A stretch of DNA of 45,447 nt from CAZJYI01 sp964550025. GTDB taxonomy: Bacteria > Verrucomicrobiota > Kiritimatiellia > UBA8416 > CAYOBW01. Positions 39,613-45,447 of this stretch are shown piece by piece (within the stretch, counting starts at the first letter, position 1; each line of letters starts with the position of its first letter). A program made the translations under genes and the position numbers. The DNA lies in contig CAZJYI010000092.1 of NCBI GenBank assembly GCA_964550025.1, forward strand, positions 1-45,447. The letters are read 5' to 3'. The notes beneath the pieces are model-generated. The model had not been told where the DNA came from. It made no database searches and saw nothing but the letters and a program-made list of their open reading frames with translations.

Positions 39613-40749
39613 ATGAAGCGCCGGCTCCCAAAGCGTGTGTTGCTCGCCTCGTCGTGGTGGAATGAAGACCTGATTCGGGGCGTGGCTCAGCACGCGGCCG
39701 AGGCCGGATGGCACCTGGATTTGCAGATGTGCCTCACCGGACGCCTGCCCGAGGAGTGGTCGGGAGACGGCATTCTCGTCCTCCCTGCCAGCGAGAAGAC
39801 CGAAATGCCCGCTTTCCTTCGGTGCGTTGGCTGCCCTGTCGTGGCGATCGGCCTGAACGACCCACGACTCGCGTTCCCACGCGTTGCCTTTGACAGCGAG
39901 GCCCTCGGGCGAATGGCCGCGGAGCACTTCCTCGAACGGAACTTCCGATCTTACGTCTACCACTGCCATACCGAACACCGCGTCGATGAACTGCGATGCG
40001 CGGGATTCGACCAGGCCATCGTGGCAGCGGGACACACCTGCACGCGGCTGAGCTGGGAACGCGACAGACGCCGAAGGAAGAACACGTGGCTGAACCGGCA
40101 ACGGTGGAGCCGGCGCAAACTACGCGGACTGCCGAAGCCCCTCGCCGTGTTTTCCACCGACGACACCACGGCGGTCGAAGTCATCGAGGCTGCCTTGGCC
40201 GAGTCGCTGGCCATTCCCGACGGCGTCGCCATTCTCGGCACGGGCAACATCACCGTCTTCCGCGAGAGCACGACGGTGCCGCTGTCCAGCATCGTCGTCG
40301 ATTTCGACCACCTGACACACGAAGCTTGTGCCTTGCTCGCACGCCTGATGGATGGAGGGCCTGTTCCACGCGAGACGATGCTGCTGCCGCCTGAAGGCAT
40401 CGCAGTTCGGCACAGCACAGACACCATCGCCGCTCAAACTCCTGAAGTGGCCAAGGCCATCCGCTTCATGTTCGACCATTTCGCGGAGCCGATCGCCGTC
40501 CCCGACGTCGTTCGTGCCAGCGGCATGTCCAAGACGCGTCTCTACCCCGCGTTCGAACGTGAGCTTGGTCAATCCCCGGGGGCCGTATTGACCCGCATCC
40601 GCATCGACAGGGCCAAGCGCATGCTGCATGAGACGAACACGAAGGTGCATGTCATCTCGGAAACCTGCGGTTTCGGCGACCCTGTCAATCTCTACCGCTG
40701 CTTCAAGCGGCATCTTGGAGTGGCGCCAAAGACGTACAGGGACACGTGA
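39613..40749 (+). CDS. XylR-type regulator (LacI-like sensor plus AraC DNA-binding domain)
   Basis: Residues 7-265 form a periplasmic-binding-protein-like sensor as in LacI-family regulators (RVLLASSWWNEDLIRGVAQH, then VFSTDDTTAVEVIEAAL and the segment STTVPLSSIVVDFDHL). No LacI helix-turn-helix precedes it. Residues 280-378 are an AraC-type DNA-binding domain (VPDVVRASGMSKTRLYPAFE; VISETCGFGDPVNLYRCF; LGVAPKTYRD). This is the E. coli XylR layout, in which a sugar bound to the sensor activates transcription. ATG 39613 is preferred over 39592 because the sensor starts at once. The operator copy immediately upstream suggests autoregulation and a link to the three GH95-family promoters. Confidence 0.9.
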   Translation: MKRRLPKRVLLASSWWNEDLIRGVAQHAAEAGWHLDLQMCLTGRLPEEWSGDGILVLPASEKTEMPAFLRCVGCPVVAIGLNDPRLAFPRVAFDSEALGRMAAEHFLERNFRSYVYHCHTEHRVDELRCAGFDQAIVAAGHTCTRLSWERDRRRRKNTWLNRQRWSRRKLRGLPKPLAVFSTDDTTAVEVIEAALAESLAIPDGVAILGTGNITVFRESTTVPLSSIVVDFDHLTHEACALLARLMDGGPVPRETMLLPPEGIAVRHSTDTIAAQTPEVAKAIRFMFDHFAEPIAVPDVVRASGMSKTRLYPAFERELGQSPGAVLTRIRIDRAKRMLHETNTKVHVISETCGFGDPVNLYRCFKRHLGVAPKTYRDT

Positions 40750-40757
40750 GAGCAGCG

Positions 40758-41924
40758 TCACACCCCCAGCAGTGACGGCGCAAGCCATGCCACGGCCCTG
40801 GCGACGGCGGCGGCGAGCGCCAGGCTGATCGCCAGCACAATCCCAAGCTCCGCAACCACCAGTTGGTGCGTCGTCCGGCGCGCACACCCCATCATGAACA
40901 TGATCTCCATCTCACGTCGCCGCAGACGCAGCGAAAGCAGGATCACCAGCGCGAGTAGCAAACCGACGGCCAGTCCGACCAGCGCCACGTTGGCGTCAAG
41001 GAAGCGCTTCACGCGGAACACAACGCCGACAAGCTCCTCAACCACGTGAAGCGGGATGAGCGCCTGGAGTGTGTCGTGGTCCTGGTAACGCCCCCGCAGA
41101 AGCGTCTCCGACTTCTTGCTGTCGGGCACGGCCAGCACGGCTGTAATCGGGAAGCCCCGGCGATCACCGTGGAAGTGGAATGACCCGACGTTTTCGTCCG
41201 TCACTTCCATGTAGTGTTTCAACGCTTCGGCGGCGAGCTCGTGGCCGTTCGTTGCACGCCCCCCCATCTCCGGGTCGTACGTGTGCATGGCGTCCGCATG
41301 CCCATGGCAATGCCCCTCGATCAGCCAGGCCGTCTCAGTGTCAACAAAGACGGCTTCGTCATCGGGCGAACCGGTGCGCGGCAGAATGCCCATTACGCGC
41401 ATGTTGACGGGATACGATCCGGCAATATCAAAGACATTTTCCGGATCGCTCATCAGCCGATCGCCCGGGGCAAGCTGAAGACGTTTCGCTACGGTATGGC
41501 CAAGCACGCAGTCGCCAAGGCGCACGAATCCCGTGCCGGCAGCCGGCGCCAATTGGCGGAACGCAAAGTAGTCCGCCGATGTGCCGATGACGGGATAGTC
41601 GCGAGCCGAGAACCGGCAGTGCAGCGGGATGCCGAGCGCCAACCCCGACTCCGTTATCTCCTGCGCAACGCGCATGGGAAGAGTTCGCGGCATCCTGTTC
41701 TTGAAGTACAAAGCATGCAGCGTCAGATCGAAACGGCTACCGCGCGGGCCGAGCACAAGCGGCGTCGCTTCTGCGCGCGACACAAGACCGGCCTCGAGGT
41801 TTCGCACGAGCGTGTGAACGGTCAACGGCAGCGCGCCGATCACCGTCATCGAGATGACCAGGATGACGGTTTTCACACGGTGAAAGCAAACGTACCGCCA
41901 TGCAAGGAGTCCGACGCGTTTCAT
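40758..41924 (-). CDS. ABC transporter permease, FtsX/LolC type
   Basis: The 388-residue protein begins MKRVGLLAWRYVCFHRVKTV with a first membrane helix, followed by an extracytoplasmic domain of about 240 residues and three C-terminal helices (LVGLAVGLLLALVILLSL; VVAELGIVLAISLALAAAV). This is half to nearly all of the FtsX/MacB permease plan. ATG 41924 overlaps the ATPase stop by 4 bp (ATGA), so the two are coupled. The periplasmic part holds an HGHADAMH stretch, histidine-rich and possibly metal-binding. The substrate is not evident. Confidence 0.87.
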   Translation of the reverse strand: MKRVGLLAWRYVCFHRVKTVILVISMTVIGALPLTVHTLVRNLEAGLVSRAEATPLVLGPRGSRFDLTLHALYFKNRMPRTLPMRVAQEITESGLALGIPLHCRFSARDYPVIGTSADYFAFRQLAPAAGTGFVRLGDCVLGHTVAKRLQLAPGDRLMSDPENVFDIAGSYPVNMRVMGILPRTGSPDDEAVFVDTETAWLIEGHCHGHADAMHTYDPEMGGRATNGHELAAEALKHYMEVTDENVGSFHFHGDRRGFPITAVLAVPDSKKSETLLRGRYQDHDTLQALIPLHVVEELVGVVFRVKRFLDANVALVGLAVGLLLALVILLSLRLRRREMEIMFMMGCARRTTHQLVVAELGIVLAISLALAAAVARAVAWLAPSLLGV

Positions 41925-42586
41925 GTGTGTGCCTCCACGAAGTCTGCACACCGAACAACAGCATCGAAGCGATCGAGCACGCTCTCGTCGTGGGTAACGA
42001 CCACCAACGTCGCCCCGGTCTCGTCGGCCTGCCCGAAGAGCAGGTCCAGGATGTGCTCGCCGCTCGTTTGATCAAGATTGCCGGTGGGCTCGTCCGCGAA
42101 CAGGTACGCAGGCCGGTTCAGCATCGCCCGGCAGATCGCGACGCGCTGTCTCTCGCCGTGCGAAAGCCGATCGATACGAGCATCCGACAGGTCCCCCAGA
42201 CCTACCTGCCCGGCAAGCGTCGTCGCTCGCTCACGGACCTCGGCGGCAAACGGCAGCCCCGGATGGATGAGAACGGGCAGCAGGATGTTCTCCAGGACGT
42301 TCAGATACTCAAGCAGTCCGAAGTCCTGGAACACGAAACCGACGTTGGCGATCCTGAAACGCCGGCGGGCAGCATCGGCCTGATCGCTTACCGTCACGTC
42401 GCCGAGCGTCACGGAACCCGCACCCGGTGTGAGTATCCCCGCCGCAAGCCTTAGCAATGTCGTCTTCCCACACCCGCTCGGACCGACAACAGCAACCTTG
42501 CCGCCAGCGTCTATCGTCAACTCGGGAACCCGCAAGCGAAAAGCGGAATCCGGATAGCCAAAACCGAGTTCTTCAATCTTGATCAT
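41921..42586 (-). CDS. ABC transporter ATPase, LolD/MacB type
   Basis: The 221-residue ATPase has Walker A GPSGCGKTT with K41, a Q-loop (FQDFGLLEYLNVLENILLPV), the signature LSHGERQRVAI, Walker B YLFADEPTGNLD and the H-loop VVTHDES. FADEPTGNLD and the Q-loop sequence are those of the LolD/FtsE/MacB group that energises FtsX-type permeases. It precedes and overlaps the permease gene. Confidence 0.94.
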   Translation of the reverse strand: MIKIEELGFGYPDSAFRLRVPELTIDAGGKVAVVGPSGCGKTTLLRLAAGILTPGAGSVTLGDVTVSDQADAARRRFRIANVGFVFQDFGLLEYLNVLENILLPVLIHPGLPFAAEVRERATTLAGQVGLGDLSDARIDRLSHGERQRVAICRAMLNRPAYLFADEPTGNLDQTSGEHILDLLFGQADETGATLVVVTHDESVLDRFDAVVRCADFVEAHT

Positions 42587-42596
42587 TTCTCATCCC

Positions 42597-42700
42597 GCCC
42601 TTCGACAGGCTCAGGGTCTCCGTTTCGCTTCGACATCCAGTCCCTAGTGTCGTGTCCCCGAAATACGTTCCATCGGAGGTCCGCTTTCGGCTCGCGAGCC
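42597..42700. repeat. Intergenic short repeats and palindrome
   Basis: The segment GCCCTTCGACAGGCTCAGGG at 42597-42616 is a sequence I recognise from memory as recurring between genes in many unrelated bacteria. At 42689-42700 GGCTCGCGAGCC is a perfect 12-bp palindrome. They lie in the 153-bp gap between the secreted-protein gene and the ABC ATPase gene. No promoter is clear. Confidence 0.5.
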
Positions 42701-42739
42701 GCGCCGGAGACTTCGTGAACTTGTTTGCATGGCAAAACA

Positions 42740-44497
42740 CTAAAATCCCCTCAGCCTCACCTGGTACTTCATCTGTTTCTGATCCAGAACACGCATCGTA
42801 TCAATCTTCCACGCGTTCTCAACCGCACGGATCCCGAACTCTGCCCTGTACTGGTTCACACGCGTGTGGATATGGCCCCAGTGCTCGACGGTCCCCTCGA
42901 CCGTCCAGGTCAAGTCCACCGAGAAAACGTCCGGCGTCTTTCGGTCGTCCACCAATGAACAGTCGGTTACCCGGACAGACTTCACGCGCGACACTGCGCC
43001 GCCCTGCGCCTGCATCGTCAGCCCCTTGCGAATATTGAGGTACAACTCGGCCAGGAGCTCCCCATGAACACTACGTGCAAGCGCGTCGTAGATATCATTT
43101 TCTTCGCGATAGTCAAACGCGCGATAGACGTTCTCGATCAAGCCGCCTGCAATCGTTCTCGCACCATCCGCGGTTACCGGCTTGCCCCTTCCGTCCGCAG
43201 ACACGGAAACGATCGTCGGCAGCCCGGGTGTCCCCGGGTTCCGCCAGGACAGCTTTGGCCGGTAAGGTGAGAAGTGGTGCCGGACGGTTCTGTCGTAGGC
43301 ATAGACGGCCGTCCGTACCGTGAAGACCGCCGCATTGAAGTATTCCCACACAATGGCGACTTCTCTCGGGCTCCCCTTGGCACTGTAGGAGAGGATTGCC
43401 CCCACGCGAGCGGTCAGGGCGCTGATGCGTTTCGGCTCGGGCCGCACGGCGAAGTCGCTGAACCTGAGCCCGTAGAAGTCCAGTCGCCGAAGTGTCGGCG
43501 TGACCTCGACGCCGTCAATCGTGACCTTGTTCCTCATACAGAAGAATCTCTCCAGCGTGCTCCGCGCGGCCAACTGCTCTTCGGGCTGCAGGAAGTCGGG
43601 GTCCTTCCGCTTCACCTCCTGCCACGTCTCGAGCGTCAGCAAGGGAACCAGGAGCTCGACCCGCACCTCGTGATCCACGATGTAGATGAAGGCGTAGATG
43701 GCGTCGTAGCTCTCGATTCCCATGCGTTTCTGCTTCCGCACTTCACGTCGACGCCGCCAGGCCTCCTCGGGCGACTCGCCGGCACGGTCTCTGGCAGACC
43801 AGTCAAATTCGAATGTCTCCACGTCGCCGCCGTTGCTCAGGTTGACGGTCTCGCCGAGCCGAAGGCCGGCCTGGCGGACCTCAAGCTCCATCACCGCCGG
43901 CAACGGGATCGTCTCGCCGCCGAATGTCTGCTGGAAGGACAGATGGGAAGGTGGGACAGGCAGTTTGTGACGCAGGCGGTAGACCACGTGGTGGTCCATC
44001 AGCTCCCCCACTTCGACGCCCCTGTCGGGAATCGGTTCGCTTGTGACGTCCGTCACGCAGCCCTCCAAGCGCCGTCCATCGACATCCCGGACGATGAAGT
44101 CACGAAGAAGGAAATCCTTGTGGCGCTCCATGCCTGTCGCGATGTCCTTCTTCGCCAGGCAACCATCTTCACCGGGCATCAGGCCATGGAACATCACGAA
44201 GTCTTCCAACATGACCTCGATGCGAGTTTCAACCGCGTTCGTCGCAACGACGGCCTGCGCGGATGTGAGGGAGACGGGATGAGCGCGTGCCGGCGGACAG
44301 AACGCGCCGACCAGGAGTGACGCTGCGATAACCAGTTCCTGTTGCGGAAAGCCAGTAGCCGGTCCGCCACGGGCGGAAACGCGGGCTTTCCCCTGACGAC
44401 ACGTTTTCGCCCCAGTTTCAGCCTGCTTCCGGCAGCAGCAGGCTACTTGAGAGCGCACAGAACCGTTTCCGCAACAGGGACTATTCACGCGAAACAT
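42740..44497 (-). CDS. Secreted protein of unknown function upstream of the ABC pair
   Basis: The first 52 codons look non-coding in character (rich in Cys, Arg and Gly); a signal-like stretch LVIAASLLVGAFCPPARA follows at about 55-72, so the real start is probably near 44340 and not at the ATG 44497, but no standard start codon is well placed. The mature region of about 510 residues is beta-rich and contains VDHEVRVELLVPLLTLETW and a C-terminal domain TWTVEGTVEHWGHIHTRVNQ. I do not recognise a family. It lies upstream of the ABC genes on the same strand, 153 bp away, and may work with them. A fragment of a paralogue occurs at 37481. Confidence 0.72.
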   Translation of the reverse strand: MFRVNSPCCGNGSVRSQVACCCRKQAETGAKTCRQGKARVSARGGPATGFPQQELVIAASLLVGAFCPPARAHPVSLTSAQAVVATNAVETRIEVMLEDFVMFHGLMPGEDGCLAKKDIATGMERHKDFLLRDFIVRDVDGRRLEGCVTDVTSEPIPDRGVEVGELMDHHVVYRLRHKLPVPPSHLSFQQTFGGETIPLPAVMELEVRQAGLRLGETVNLSNGGDVETFEFDWSARDRAGESPEEAWRRRREVRKQKRMGIESYDAIYAFIYIVDHEVRVELLVPLLTLETWQEVKRKDPDFLQPEEQLAARSTLERFFCMRNKVTIDGVEVTPTLRRLDFYGLRFSDFAVRPEPKRISALTARVGAILSYSAKGSPREVAIVWEYFNAAVFTVRTAVYAYDRTVRHHFSPYRPKLSWRNPGTPGLPTIVSVSADGRGKPVTADGARTIAGGLIENVYRAFDYREENDIYDALARSVHGELLAELYLNIRKGLTMQAQGGAVSRVKSVRVTDCSLVDDRKTPDVFSVDLTWTVEGTVEHWGHIHTRVNQYRAEFGIRAVENAWKIDTMRVLDQKQMKYQVRLRGF

Positions 44498-44556
44498 GAC
44501 GCCACTTTTAGCAGACAGCCGCGAGGCCGTGCAACCCCCTGAGACTCTGCCCGCGA

Positions 44557-44680
44557 CTACCCCATCGCCTCCTCAGCCATTGCCGCCACGTTTGCAGGCG
44601 GCACGTTGGACAACAGGGCTTCGTGGCCCGGGCTGATGATCTCGTGCGGCCCGAGTAGTCCGTTCACACGTTTCACGTCC
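44557..44680 (-). pseudogene. C-terminal fragment of a UROD-like gene
   Basis: The minus strand reads VNGLLGPHEIISPGHEALLS, then VPPANVAAMAEEAMG and stop. This is the end of a UROD-like protein (compare VPVENARAMYG and PNENVVAMYEA in the paralogues). Nothing of the remaining barrel is found to the right, where a plus-strand beta-helix gene fragment begins. Confidence 0.65.
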
Positions 44681-44763
44681 GTGCGGTTGCATGAAGCAGG
44701 GGGCCGCATAGCTGTCCCCGAATCCTCTCCACGCTGTTTCCCGTTCCTGTAGCGCACAACCTG

Positions 44764-45411
44764 ATGCAGCGTTCGGCCTACAGCGCGGTGTCAATGGTGG
44801 GCATGAACCCGGTGTATATGAACCAGGCGAAGTACATGATTCCCGGAACGTGGGAGGGACAGTGGCACGCCTGGGCGCATTTTCGGCCCCTGATCCAGGA
44901 CTTCCCGCCGGACGTGGTTGAGAATATCCGGGCAAACAAGGGGGGATTCCACCGGGAGAACATGAAACCCTACATGCACTCCAACAGTAACGTCGTGGAG
45001 CGTAATGTCGTTGTGGAGCCCCATGCGCTGCTGAACGAGGGCGGTGCGATCTACGCCTGGTGTCCGGGCAAGGGCAATCAGTGGTTGCAGAACGCCATCT
45101 TTGTTTCGCACGCCATGCCGGGGTCTTCGATCCTTGCACTGGACGACCTGGCAGAGTACTTCACGGTAGAGGAGAACGTGTTCTGGGTGAACGGCCGAAT
45201 CCTGAACGGCGTCGGCGCCCGTAGCGGAGAGCGGGGCAATGTGATCCGCGATAACCACCGCGTGATGTTCACATTGGGGCATCGGGCCAGTCACAAGCGA
45301 GGGTTGGGAAGTTGGTGGCACAACCACGCCGGGCGCGAGAAGCTGGACGAGCTATTCGCAAGTATCGCTGCGGAGGTGAAGGCGCAAGGCGGATGGACTG
45401 GAACACCGTGA
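44764..45411 (+). CDS. C-terminal part of a right-handed beta-helix (pectate lyase-like) protein, 5-prime truncated
   Basis: The sequence has beta-helix rungs (NSNVVERNVVVEPHALLNEG, then AIFVSHA, FTVEENVFWVNGRI, GNVIRDNHRVMF), typical of polysaccharide lyases and glycosidases of that fold. ATG 44764 is only the first in-frame ATG. The frame is open upstream to 44695 without a signal peptide, and the first residues (QRSAYSAVSMVG) already look like the inside of a helix rung. The gene was therefore probably cut at its 5-prime end where it meets the UROD fragment. A glycan-active role is inferred from the fold only. Confidence 0.6.
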   Translation: MQRSAYSAVSMVGMNPVYMNQAKYMIPGTWEGQWHAWAHFRPLIQDFPPDVVENIRANKGGFHRENMKPYMHSNSNVVERNVVVEPHALLNEGGAIYAWCPGKGNQWLQNAIFVSHAMPGSSILALDDLAEYFTVEENVFWVNGRILNGVGARSGERGNVIRDNHRVMFTLGHRASHKRGLGSWWHNHAGREKLDELFASIAAEVKAQGGWTGTP

Positions 45412-45447
45412 TTCTTGACTGGGAACCGGCGGGCGATACACTCGGAA
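45393..45447 (+). CDS. Possible start of a further gene, cut by the window edge
   Basis: ATG 45393 opens a frame MDWNTVILDWEPAGDTLG that runs off the window and overlaps the previous stop by 19 bp. There is too little sequence to name it. No convincing ribosome binding site is nearby. Confidence 0.25.
   Translation, partial: MDWNTVILDWEPAGDTLG

Noticed and set aside
42720..42750. AAAACACTAAAATCCC, partly like the 38-bp operator
   Set aside because: Only the central AAAACACTA matches; the outer parts do not align, and it overlaps the end of a coding sequence.
42653..44722. TGTCCCCGAA at 42653-42662 and 44713-44722
   Set aside because: Two 10-base matches in rearranged intergenic DNA are suggestive of a dispersed repeat but too short to call one.

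Overview
The window looks like a metagenome-assembled scaffold: it is GC-rich and has two runs of exactly 100 N (12781-12880 and 14240-14339), the usual placeholder for gaps of unknown size. It suggests a PVC-type bacterium (Lentisphaerota, Kiritimatiellota or Planctomycetota) or Hydrogenedentota. The reasons are many uroporphyrinogen-decarboxylase-like (UROD-like) paralogues, XylR-type and AraC regulators beside secreted glycosidases, a Ser/Thr kinase beside a Tad pilus cluster, and CAG-phased heptamer repeats. This assignment is inference; no rRNA or marker gene is present. I see no tRNA, rRNA, CRISPR array, transposase or integrase.

Region 1 (1-12336) is a Tad/Flp pilus locus. On the minus strand lie a membrane Ser/Thr kinase and a DnaJ-type cysteine-rich protein that overlap by 4 bp. 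Diverging from them on the plus strand are two small pilins, three TadE/TadG-like pseudopilins, a secreted protein of unknown function, CpaB, an FHA-CpaF fusion ATPase, TadB and TadC. The secretin, TadZ/CpaE and prepilin peptidase are absent from the window. Heptamer repeats with inverted arms flank the last TadE-like gene.

Region 2 (12388-34896, all minus) is a glycan-degradation locus without SusC/SusD. From right to left it holds: a 1600-residue secreted GH38-like protein with UROD-like genes and a miniature UROD gene; a GH95-like protein; an internally deleted GH95-like pseudogene followed by a GH38 alpha-mannosidase and two coupled UROD-like genes; and a GH95-like/GH29-like fusion followed by a sodium:solute symporter. 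All three GH95-family genes are preceded by copies of one 38-bp motif (the copy at 27558 is 6 bp shorter). A fourth copy lies 3 bp before the start codon of a XylR-type regulator at 39613, which makes that protein the best candidate regulator of the locus.

Region 3 (35136-40749) holds a secreted LamG protein, an AraC regulator, another UROD-like gene, the XylR-type regulator, and several gene fragments that indicate repeated rearrangement. Region 4 (40758-45447) holds an ABC permease/ATPase pair, a secreted protein of unknown function, a UROD C-terminal fragment and a truncated beta-helix protein at the window edge.

Working model (inference): the secreted GH95-, GH29- and GH38-type enzymes trim a fucose- and mannose-containing, possibly methylated, polysaccharide. 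The symporter imports product, the cytoplasmic GH38 finishes hydrolysis, and the UROD-like proteins, related to corrinoid methyltransferases, act on substituted sugars or an unknown methyl donor.
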